32,692 nucleotides of DNA, from positions 1-32,692 of the forward strand of contig NZ_SPDV01000070.1 of NCBI RefSeq assembly GCF_004564275.1. The letters are read 5' to 3'. The stretch's first letter is position 1. The number at the start of each line of letters is the position of its first letter. This DNA comes from Sphingomonas parva (ex Maeng et al. 2020) (lineage in GTDB: Bacteria > Pseudomonadota > Alphaproteobacteria > Sphingomonadales > Sphingomonadaceae). The position numbers were made by a program, and so were the translations under genes. Below are positions 28,401 to 31,773 of this stretch, piece by piece. Below the pieces are notes generated by a model. It was not told the DNA's origin. It was given only the letters and a program-made list of their open reading frames with translations, and did no database searches.

Positions 28401-29692
28401 ATCACGCTCTGGAGGAATATCTCGGAAAAACCCTGCTCGCGGGCCGCAATGATGATATCCTGCACCTGGTCGTCGCGGAATACCTTGTTCTTGCCGTTGC
28501 CGTCGTAATCGACGAGGCCTCTGTTCCGCCGCGAATAATGCTCGATCCTCGAGCCCCATGGGCCGGAAGCGGCTTCGTCATAGGTATCGGGTTTCGATCG
28601 AAGGCTCAGGAAGCCCTGACGCGTGAGGATCGCCAGGACGTCAGCAGTCGGCAGGTTAGCGATCGGAAGCGGCGGTTGCCCCGCCCGCTGACGGCGAGCG
28701 TTGGTCTGCAATGCGTCAAACCAGCGGTCCGTCTCCGAGTTGATATGCAGGATCCTCATGTTCTCGTAGAGCTCGGCAGCGCCGGTGAGGACACCCGGCA
28801 CGCCGCCGCCCCCCATATAATATCTGTCGAGATCGCCTTGGGAGAACTGGTAGCGGCTGAGATCGATCGTCTGACCATCTACCACGATTGATGGGTTCGC
28901 GCGGGCGTAGTCCGCAACAAACTTGGCAAAATCCATGTCGAACTTGTAGGTTGGATCAATATCCGTAAAATTTACCTGGTTTGTTCTACCATTTGCATTA
29001 GCGTTTTCTACGACAATTTCTTGGTAGACGCGCGGATTATTCACGTTCCCGATCCCATCGAAGTTGGGATGGCCGGCGTTTGCGTGGCCAAACTCGTGGA
29101 AGGCGCGAATGATCAGAGCTGCGGTGGCGGTCTTACCATTGTACAAGTCATTGATGTTCGCAACGTTGACGGCGGACTCGAGCTGAGGGTCTCCGTTTCT
29201 CCCCCTGTACGCCTCGCCGCCCGCGCCCGTGTTCGGGTGCTGGCCGAAGCCGCGGTCGGCAATGGAGACGAATTCCGAAAAGCCCAGCCCTCCGCTTCGC
29301 GCCAGGAAGTCGCGAAGGAACTGCGCCGATGGCGCATTGCTGGCGAGCGCATGATTGACGATGGCGACCACATCGGAGAGCGTCCGACGCTCGCTGTCGC
29401 TGTAGTTGAGAAATTGGAAAGTGGGAACGCTGACAGTGGCGCCGTTCAGCTGATATGAGTGACTGTCGAACCTCAGGTTGGAATAATCGCTCTGCCTGTT
29501 CGCCGCCTTCTGCGCATCCGCACGAATTGCGCGCGTCGCCCACCCCAGCTGGAAGCTGCGTCCCGAGACGTCGCTCAGGATCGGTGCGATCTGCCCGGAG
29601 GTCAGCGTGCCCTCCGTTCGGGTGCCGTAGGTGGGCGGCGGCGGCGGGGGAGGGGGAGGAGGAGGCGGCGGAGGCGGAGGGTTTGTGGCCAT
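13433..29692 (-). CDS. Giant RTX/cadherin-repeat protein with N-terminal zinc-peptidase-like domain
   Basis: One uninterrupted frame of 5419 codons. The ATG at 29692 lies one base after the stop of the upstream lipoprotein gene; a GTG 14 codons earlier is a weaker choice. Order (residue): 16 prolines (5-20); zincin-like domain with HEFGH (199-203); Gly/Ala-rich hydrophobic region (about 425-665); Calx-beta-like domains (about 940-1170); RTX blocks at about 1220-1345, 1480-1595, 1765-1940, 2030-2280 and 3055-3275, each followed by a haemolysin-type calcium-binding-related segment (LxxWxxxDL type); cadherin-like repeats (about 2500-3050, 3865-4540); Ig-like and carbohydrate-binding-like insert (about 3420-3865); three EF-hand-like modules (about 4765-5365); short tail ending PEYAFHA. 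There is no N-terminal signal peptide. RTX repeats and an uncleaved C terminus suggest type I secretion and calcium-dependent folding outside the cell. Adhesion or processing is inferred. Confidence 0.93.
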   Translation of the reverse strand: MATNPPPPPPPPPPPPPPPPTYGTRTEGTLTSGQIAPILSDVSGRSFQLGWATRAIRADAQKAANRQSDYSNLRFDSHSYQLNGATVSVPTFQFLNYSDSERRTLSDVVAIVNHALASNAPSAQFLRDFLARSGGLGFSEFVSIADRGFGQHPNTGAGGEAYRGRNGDPQLESAVNVANINDLYNGKTATAALIIRAFHEFGHANAGHPNFDGIGNVNNPRVYQEIVVENANANGRTNQVNFTDIDPTYKFDMDFAKFVADYARANPSIVVDGQTIDLSRYQFSQGDLDRYYMGGGGVPGVLTGAAELYENMRILHINSETDRWFDALQTNARRQRAGQPPLPIANLPTADVLAILTRQGFLSLRSKPDTYDEAASGPWGSRIEHYSRRNRGLVDYDGNGKNKVFRDDQVQDIIIAAREQGFSEIFLQSVIRGVTTLDGGQLGLALGSVLGKQLTSDPFGQILASGTIGTVLGAVGEFIDKNVFHGTPSTHILDQGAKSFGTTLVGNIKGAGIGALSSYLTAELVRATGLNGLSAEVANSFGGAVVSQIITNITRLGEKFVVVENGVEVTKYRDLFTDIGPTMLASTAASFLGSKLASAIYTPDTVGGQIGAAVGSAYGSWVASTILASGLNPATFVAAIVVVAFWQLVGSVIGSLFGGTPRSGADAVWNEATQQFSVANVYSKKGGSKDAAKNVASAVAGNFNAVLAASGATLLDPGAVKTGNYGMRKKDFVYRPTSTRDTDAITARFSGSNGATNLVNHGSYIGLNSMIGQMAGGNIYVKRAIASSLANAGGNPNSLSAGAAGRFDMSTLLGDITVAREFEVYLESSLAISALMGASPGSAFAGGWLVTLARASELGINRRAYTDWIGGFNVFFDEVIDGSIDGNKVSAGQVLAGLDVETGMRQWAIFDAGGAFLGTSGDTIETGSQTVITATSGNDLIDLRGGRLADQRGYTVDGVLQNDIAVTGADFTGGSGTLAFASGQFRTSFTVATKADGVAEIDESFLANLTSRSGVMVVGDPARAVITESGLPTLLVGSSFATESDGFAVFRLSLSKAATQAIAVSLSLTDLTAIGGGVDFGTVGAPGLQVSTDGVTWVDSTTAQFAAGATELFVRTRIVSDDAVLDDGTRINEEASVRFELMATVTSGSSALSNGSAPIVGTGTIVSGVSDASLVWIDGIVVQEGGGATFVVSRNRATSVASVNYTVTDRRGVDISIAATVDGGAGADTIHGSDLGDNLIGGAGNDTLYGGRLDDWLLGGDGDDTIDAGSATAGTLGGDGNYLDGGAGNDILRGREGSDWLEGAEGTDQLFGGAGDDILAGGAGDGDQLQGGSGSDHYLVRFGDGVDTAQESGSTLSTGTTVDYIASRMNAIELWKRGLAGGLRADWAGRAAGVTQRKIDGGEDAVVFGAGITLGDIRLERSGTTATPGSDLIVTVVDSSSGTEVDSAQLILKDWFVDAFKRVEWLKFADGNQIKLGDITSFIVGGAGNDILIGTQNNDFIYGGAGNDSIRALAGNDIALGGTGDDLVSGDDDNDVVVGGLGNDQVLGGKGNDSLTGDQGIDEVFGGEGNDIVSGGLDSGDLVVGGKGDDKFKYARGDGHDAIFDDYNDAGWSVIYANGAYQTGYVIDARGSIVATSGEVIAYNKGTLDNLDLEWRSKVDWDAQTGTLRRFVVPTSGPISQDAGFDTLEFAPGINIQDIILYRSGNDLVLAVGDDEQEINGIGGVAGSVTIKDWYAAGLAGQIERLAFYQTGILDIQDVAGTIKRNLIAGSDSADGSTTQAMGGTSIDDWMTGGGGDDVIAGGFGNDIIAGNSGFDTLNGEAGDDVLFGGTGNDLLDGGAGKDVLIGGSGLDSASYRSATAAVRAHLLAPSANTGDAAGDEYDGIEGLVGGAGNDELGGDGGDNQLEGGAGNDLLLGNGGSDTYVWNAGHGADTIYDAVFAHSGTAITYDTGSDGGDDVLELGSAISLTDLVLVWSGNDLYLRHGGSTTQQIRLQGQALANSRIETLQLADGQAVSLASVLVAAGSAALSGSESADLLVGSGGSIAAILSGLGGDDVLVGYAGVDSLAGGSGDDILEGGAGGDTLDGGVNTAVGTSPTAGDTVRYVRSGAGVTVDLRSTGAQVGGDAAGDVLIGIENVTGSSFGDQLTGDDGGNRLIGLDGNDVLSGLAGDDVLLGDLGDDTLYGGDGIDALSGSDGNDRLEGGAGDDRLDGGEGVDTLLGDAGKDSLTGGAGDDTLDGGSENDSLYGDAGADILIGGDGDDSLVGGDGNDSLSGGLGIDTYGFGATSGSDTITDASGANLITFDQTVRHDQLWMTRVGNDLRIAVIGGTSAVTLTGFFTGGTVARAVQTTSHAYYLDNVDSRRLIDAMTAAGVTAPAEMPEAIAAQLAEFWHEGGKAAPTAPDTVRSFTMSEDGVLAVGGGYGVIDHDGGALTYSLKAGAEPSLGAISGLDPATGAFTYTPRANVSGDDAFSLLATDADGQAVELKIAVSVAAANDAPGAITIVGGGALSVAEAGAGSPTVAGTPVGSVTASDIDGDTLTFSLLDDAGGRFAISTGGAITVKTPALLNFEAAQSHTVAVRASDGKGGVSDATLAIAIGNFNERNTLPTGLAWTVAENSAAGTTLGTVAASDPDGAHAYGQQRYYFLNGSVASGTSADGRYAINPTSGVITTAAMLDFEVANPSASYTVIARDNAGAAPYNQAQTSVTLGIVNVNEANALPATHAFSLDENVSVGTLVGTVTATDKDSAGTAFGRQRYYFLNGTVASGTSADGRYTIDAATGQIKTATGISFEAGATGTYKVIARDNDGVAPYNQAASDVTIGVRDLNEANSLPAAQSMSIAENVAVGTQVGTVAASDPDLASGAFGQQRYYFLNGTATSGTSADGRYTIDALTGAVKTAAALNFEAPTPSASYTVVARDNAGVAPFNEAKTTLTIGITDVNEAPTAMSWSPATIAVDERDRVAAGTALDALALATFSVADPDTAGLASASYRYAVSDSRFEFVGNALRLKQGVALDYEAGASIALTVTATDLTATPLTISRSITITVGNRDDILDGTAAADTLTGQQNRDILTGFGGDDVLNGLDGADLLDGGLGNDSLFGGTGSDQLKGGDGDDLLSGGDGGDVLDGGLGNDTADYRFLVNGTAATAGVTVDLAAPASNLGTAAGDTFVSIENLVGTTLADTLRGDAGANKLYGLAGDDTLHGAAGNDHIEGGAGNDIIYGGDGDDVVLDGGDGNDIIYGGNGNDTLIGGAGNDQLFAENGDDLLDGGLGDDTLTGGLENDTYLMTRASGNDTIINFDPSGLDIDVIGLQDSAGAIADQDLWFERSGNDMLVSIVGANASARIKDWYITPGIDGANYKIDFIIAGNRVSKTINVEGLVALMAAKVKPTTAAARDGIMADLTYKAKWATYWGTNAKPVVQPIAAQTVNEGSPMMLTVTATDDITPAAGITLEIMHNGALLAPANYTLGAADALGRRTLTLLSPAGYSGDSTVSVTAIDAGGVRSDTVSFATSFKPVATTPQISGFSAAPGNAAQTGGIPLAINTTFPDNDGSEVHELWITGVPAGVTLSAGTYDTATATWKLTKAQAIGLAINTPAGWSQDLKLTLTARASEAGQTATATATTTVVVNAPPTSLVLRGQGTAATPSINEVTPTTTAAGTPVGVVAPVDPDALERNRIPTDFTLLPKRGTGEERIVTGTGPTGTSVQVLETGQFGAAGDPAGGGVFGVSAGTIDRTKVYKYTIYVKPENAMPHSLYFGTNGNVENATTGAADTNPYFWYGASNALVQDRWYRIEGYVLPAGSALTSADLYGGVFDTVTGAKIANTNLFRFAATATDTGARFFSFYGDGTAGYSAQWYQPSVEQQDYSFSLTDNAGGRFAIDPVTGLITAVGTAFNFEAAASHNVTVKVVDSNGAALSQVKTIGVTNVNEAPTQPAGGGSAYFDEAGLGARPGNIGTAVAGLTFSDPDAGDTARLEFTRNPGNWFAISGNQITFAAGLNFETLKAAGYSVGDFNADGRIEAFVGDVGVRTYDNGGLRSAETIVKVYIQDVNEAPVMATDTRYVYPNEWTGGAYTAPVIASYAPTDPDGTTPTLQFVANPGNWFSVSGSSVTMSSAINFEWARSAGYSVADVNGDGRLDAYLGAVVVRATDGVLTSGNATTHVYVSDMNDPVSLSQGSYSFGVNENQAVGTVVGQAVAWDDDSTAGAFGQHRFYFSNAGAASTTSSDGRYAINTTTGVITTAAALNYETMTTPTTYSVIVRDNQGVGAYYQASANVTVAVQNVNERPNNLVLEASNVFTATMGSETHAWSLQARFGLSDPDGATPALEIVSGNSNGWFQVNGNHIQVTSANFTTGWLSGTLGQYGQDAGYYYDTNGNGILEVRIATLGLRANDGLGGVSDTYSYNVYIEDRNEQNSMPGSYAFSVTENVGIGTAVGTVTASDPDPTARYRDQRYYFWDGVNASTVSSDGRMAIDAVSGAIRTNAGIDYEATRSLSYTVTARDNSGLAGYTQSFTTVSIAVGNVNDSPTYFEAIPVGAISVMENSLMPGQAIPGASVRARDADGPVSYRIAPTSNPNNMFSITSAGQITVGLNNIDFESTALLAGGTTGKYADLVVYAGDGGAEVATTVRIEVGNQRKYLWNNNVLNAAYHPESRSTYMPGGYLQAVGDGSGGTVTESSLGGDATEAQLGGDPTHIPIYGYDQWLNEWFLWGPEGLVGYYSEMSQWEGMTRNRPESSANYAPGYVTVGNWQVWSVYSDDENNQNTTWGGYPIGLDLDGDGLDLVGRIDSTAFFDMNGDGLRDRTSWVGAADALLAFDRDGDGRIAGLAEISFVGDKEGATTDLEGLAGFDDNGDGQLDARDSRFGEFLVWQDRNQDGVSQRDELRTLTEAGMASLSLAGAKTGQSLAGGDHAVLATASYRTLAGELRSLFDLVLGYLPAGPAPSAIPAPPAQEDGLAAPIIFDLDGDGQTIVALKDSATTFDMVGDGRLRKTAWADSGDAFLVRDRNGNGVVDGIGEISFVADKAGAKTDLEGLVAFDGNGDGVLDGDDASFVGFSAWVDGNANGRTDAGELLSLAQAGITSISLAGTATGKTAADRKNGESVIFNIAGFSRDGVNGRLSDVGLAFDTAALGPSAASFDWDSHAMGGRSGKFAVMASNGQLVVRPRKANGDFDPGAGAIGSAATLEFSDRSWGVFGAIVLDLDGDGVETRSLKKSDARFDADGAGGRDDIGWIGKGDGFLVIDRNGDGSIDREELSFLAESDLAETNLQGLSVLDANRDGKIDAADARFGELKVWADRNRDGITDEGELLTLAEANIKTIGLAAAAAQSQAYKLGSNVVLATASFTRTDGETRSFAETAFAFRPSEGHGSAASLAADDGMGSLADRLRTVRMVEAMNAFGVNGASETSRLSRSELPEYAFHA
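13600..15395 (-). repeat. Three C-terminal EF-hand-like calcium modules
   Basis: Each module (about 170-200 residues) opens with DLDGDGxxxxxLxxSxxxFDxxGDG, then a W and an aspartate loop FDRDGDGRI, DRNGNGVV or DRNGDGSI, ISFxxDKxGAxTDLEGL, a second loop (DDNGDGQLDARDSRF and relatives), VWxDRNxDGxxxxxEL and ASISLAG. They start near 15395, 14830 and 14118. Such modules are common at the C-terminal end of large RTX proteins before the secretion signal. Confidence 0.8.
16080..18100 (-). repeat. Second cadherin-like array with inserted DxNxDG loops
   Basis: About six cadherin-like domains linked by VxDVNEAP or xNVNERP joints. Three contain a calcium-type loop at the same place: DFNADGRIEAFVGDV, DVNGDGRLDAYLGAV and DTNGNGILEVRIATLG. 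Two others carry the YYF...SSDGR insert of the first array. Confidence 0.75.
18100..18670 (-). other. Carbohydrate-binding-like insert domain in the giant protein
   Basis: About 190 residues (roughly 3675-3865) without cadherin character: YKYTIYVKPENAMPHSLYFG, PYFWYGASNALVQDRWYRIEG, ADLYGGVFDTVTGA, RFFSFYGDGTAGYSAQWYQP. The aromatic-rich beta pattern resembles carbohydrate-binding modules; no family is assigned. The frame resumes as a cadherin-like domain right after it, so it interrupts that domain. Confidence 0.45.
19865..20530 (-). repeat. RTX nonapeptide block 5
   Basis: Run of GGxGxDxLx repeats (for example GGDGDDLLSG, GGAGNDIIYG, GGDGNDIIYG, GGLGDDTL) between the two cadherin arrays, followed by a calcium-binding-related segment FERSGNDMLVSIVG...IKDWY. 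Confidence 0.9.
20860..21870 (-). repeat. Three near-identical cadherin-like repeats (about 340 bp each)
   Basis: Three repeats with period 339-342 bp share ENxxxGTxVGTVxASDPD, the inserted strand QRYYFLNGxxxSGTSADGRY, ARDNxGxAPYNQA and a VNEAN joint. DNA similarity between units is high, pointing to recent internal duplication. Confidence 0.85.
22850..26035 (-). repeat. RTX nonapeptide blocks 1-4
   Basis: Four runs of GGxGxDxLx repeats at about 25655-26035, 24905-25250, 23880-24395 and 22850-23600. Between them are haemolysin-type calcium-binding-related segments such as LERSGTTATPGSDLIV...LKDWF...WLKFADG. These runs bind calcium as parallel beta rolls after secretion. Confidence 0.92.
28700..29605 (-). 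other. M91-like zinc-peptidase domain (N terminus of the giant protein)
   Basis: Residues about 30-330. The zincin motif is HEFGH (199-203) in LIIRAFHEFGHANAGHPNF, with RVYQEIVVENANANGR 20 residues on, where E225 or E229 could be the third zinc ligand. HExxH followed by a Glu in an xxEIVVEN context recalls the M91 (NleD-type) peptidases. No protease activity is shown. Confidence 0.55.
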
Positions 29693-29693
29693 T

Positions 29694-30551
29694 TCAGTGA
29701 TCCACTTCTGCTGAGCGAATGATGCTGAAGGCACCGGCGGCGCCGATCAGGACCTCGAAGGTCACGGCACCGCGCACCGATGACCCTTCATCGGAGGAGA
29801 GCCAGGTTTCCGCCGGGTCGATAAGACCGAGTGGAATGTGCTCGTCGATCGCGGCATCCTCGTCGTTCGTGTAGAGGATGAGATCCGTGAGATCGTAGGT
29901 TCGGCCCTTGCGATCGGTCAGGCGATAGAGCTTCGCGCGGCACTGGCCGATTGCGAGGCGGGTGGACGCACGAACGACGTCGGGATCGGTCTCGCAAACG
30001 TCGGATGGCCCGACGGTGACGATTACACCTCGGACCGTACGGAGCTTCGTGTCCAGCACACGACCTCTTCGTGCGTCCAATGCGGCAAGGCGCGCGCGCG
30101 CGGCCGACAAGCCATCTTGTCGTGGCCCGGTATCGATCGGCACTGCGGCCGCCGGAGTTTTCGGAGTTGCCGGAAAGTGACTGAGCTGGGTGCCGCCACT
30201 TGTGGTCGCCGCGGCGGCATACAGCCGGCGGGCCCGCTTCAGATCCACCGGTACCCCGCGCCCTTCCTCGTAGCGGATGCCGAGATCGAGCTGGGCCTGC
30301 TTGTCACCGCTCTGCGCGCGGCGGGCGAGATCCTGGAGCGCCGCGTCGGCGCCGCCGGGGCGGAGCGGGATGCCGGCGTAGGAGGAGGCGGCGCAGGCGG
30401 TCAGCGCGGCCGAGGACAGCAGAGCGAGGATGCCGATGCGTAGCCTGCGGTAGAGGCCGCGCGGCGCCGCTCGCCACGTCGGGCGCGAGCGCCGAACATC
30501 GGGGTGCGCCGCACGACCAAAGCAAAGCTGTCCCCCACCAAGCCGCATCAT
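29694..30551 (-). CDS. Sel1-repeat lipoprotein, co-encoded with the giant protein
   Basis: About 285 aa, ending with a TGA one base before the ATG of the giant gene, so both are on one transcript and probably translationally coupled. A hydrophobic stretch with lipobox-like LTAC (LRIGILALLSSAALTAC) marks a lipoprotein signal, but no standard start lies close to it. The nearest ATG pair (30551, 30548, after a G-run) leaves an unusually long N-terminal basic region; TTG at 30602 is another option. One Sel1-type repeat (AQSGDKQAQLDLGIRYEEGRGVPVDLKRARRLYAAA) follows. The rest (residues about 130-285, with VCETDPDVV and ILYTNDEDAAIDEH) matches no family I recognise. It may help export or anchor the giant protein; this is inferred from position only. 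Confidence 0.75.
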   Translation of the reverse strand: MMRLGGGQLCFGRAAHPDVRRSRPTWRAAPRGLYRRLRIGILALLSSAALTACAASSYAGIPLRPGGADAALQDLARRAQSGDKQAQLDLGIRYEEGRGVPVDLKRARRLYAAAATTSGGTQLSHFPATPKTPAAAVPIDTGPRQDGLSAARARLAALDARRGRVLDTKLRTVRGVIVTVGPSDVCETDPDVVRASTRLAIGQCRAKLYRLTDRKGRTYDLTDLILYTNDEDAAIDEHIPLGLIDPAETWLSSDEGSSVRGAVTFEVLIGAAGAFSIIRSAEVDH

Positions 30552-30602
30552 CCCCCCACGGCCCGCAACGCCGCATCTGAGCGGCATCGCCGGAAGAAAC
30601 AA

Positions 30603-30816
30603 TGGTTAAAGATCAACAAATTGGGTGCAAGCGATTTATATTTCGCGATCACGACACGGCGAGCGACAGGATCGCGGCGCAAGCGGGACTAAAGCCGTCC
30701 CGATCGATCCTGACCGGCATTCGGCACGGGGGGAAGGCGGTTCTCCGGGTGCCATGGACCTCCGCTTTACCGTCGGTTAGGCTCGCTTCTCACACCGGTT
30801 GAGGGGGGAACCGCCG
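30603..30816. promoter_or_regulatory. Divergent intergenic region, AT-rich
   Basis: The 214 bp between the lipoprotein/giant operon and the tandem secreted-protein genes include the most AT-rich stretch nearby (30603-30655, with AAATATAAATCGC on the minus strand). A TATAAA there could be the -10 of the giant operon, but no convincing -35 is visible. Confidence 0.3.
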
Positions 30817-31773
30817 ATGTTTGTGACCACGATCGCCTTGATGCTCGCCGTACAGGCTCCCGGAACACCGACACCGGGCGACGACATCGTCGTCACCGGC
30901 GAGCGGCTGACCCGCGAGGCCGCGCGTCGCTACGTCAACGACATCTCCCGGCCGGTCAACGACCAGCTGCCCGCCTTTCGCAATCCGGTCTGCCCGACCG
31001 TGATCGGCATGCCGGAAGAGAATGCAGCGGTGATCGTCGAGCGGGTGAAGAAGGTCGCGAAATATGTCGGCGTGAAGGTCGGCAAGCCGGGCTGCGCGAC
31101 CAATTTCAGGATCATCGTGGTCGAGGATGCCCAGGCCTTCGTCTCGGAGCTCCATCGCCAGAAGCCGGTCTTCTTCGCAGGCATGGAGAAAAGCGAGATC
31201 GACCGGCTGATGAAGGACCAGCGCCCCGCTCTGGCCTGGAGCGCCGTCCAGACCCAGAACGAAGACGGCCAGGTCTATGCCGATTATTCGTCGGGCAAGG
31301 GCCAGTTCGACCGCGCCCATGGCAACCGCGTCTCGGCCAGCGGGGTGCCGACCGATTCGGAGAGCGAAGGCGCCGCCGCCGACGTCGGCCGAGCCACTCC
31401 GGGCGGAAAGACTCAGCGCAACATGTCGGCCTCGATCATCAAATCGTCGACGCAGCAGGCAATCCTCGATTCCTACGTCGTGATCGACAGCGCCGCGGCG
31501 AACGGCAAGACGCTGATGCAGGTCGCCGATTACGCGGTGATGCGCGCCCTCGCCGCGGCGCAGCCGCCGGCCGAGGCGACCGGCGTCGACACGATCCTCA
31601 CCCTGTTCAACGACGGCGGCGAGACCCCGCCGAGCCTTCGCGCGCCCGACGTCGCCTATCTGAAGGCGCTGTACAGCGCGTCGCCAACGCTGAACAAGAT
31701 GGCGCAGCTCAACCGCCTGACCAAGGCGGTGCTCGAGACTTCGCCCGAGGAGCCCGCCGGCGCCGGAAAGTGA
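30817..31773 (+). CDS. Secreted protein of unknown function, copy 1
   Basis: A 318-aa protein. The ATG at 30817 (MFVTTIALMLAVQAPG) follows GAGGGGGG at good spacing and gives a short signal-peptide-like start; an ATG 18 bases earlier lacks such a site. Next comes DDIVVTGERLTREAARRYVNDIS, resembling the segment that precedes many sphingomonad TonB-linked or secreted proteins. CPTVIGM and PGCATNF hold two Cys, possibly a periplasmic disulfide. The remainder includes FRIIVVEDAQAFVSELHRQ, AWSAVQTQNEDGQVYADY, and a C-terminal part DYAVMRALAAAQPP with GVDTILTLF. I do not recognise a family. From residue 22 on it is identical to the next copy. Confidence 0.85.
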   Translation: MFVTTIALMLAVQAPGTPTPGDDIVVTGERLTREAARRYVNDISRPVNDQLPAFRNPVCPTVIGMPEENAAVIVERVKKVAKYVGVKVGKPGCATNFRIIVVEDAQAFVSELHRQKPVFFAGMEKSEIDRLMKDQRPALAWSAVQTQNEDGQVYADYSSGKGQFDRAHGNRVSASGVPTDSESEGAAADVGRATPGGKTQRNMSASIIKSSTQQAILDSYVVIDSAAANGKTLMQVADYAVMRALAAAQPPAEATGVDTILTLFNDGGETPPSLRAPDVAYLKALYSASPTLNKMAQLNRLTKAVLETSPEEPAGAGK

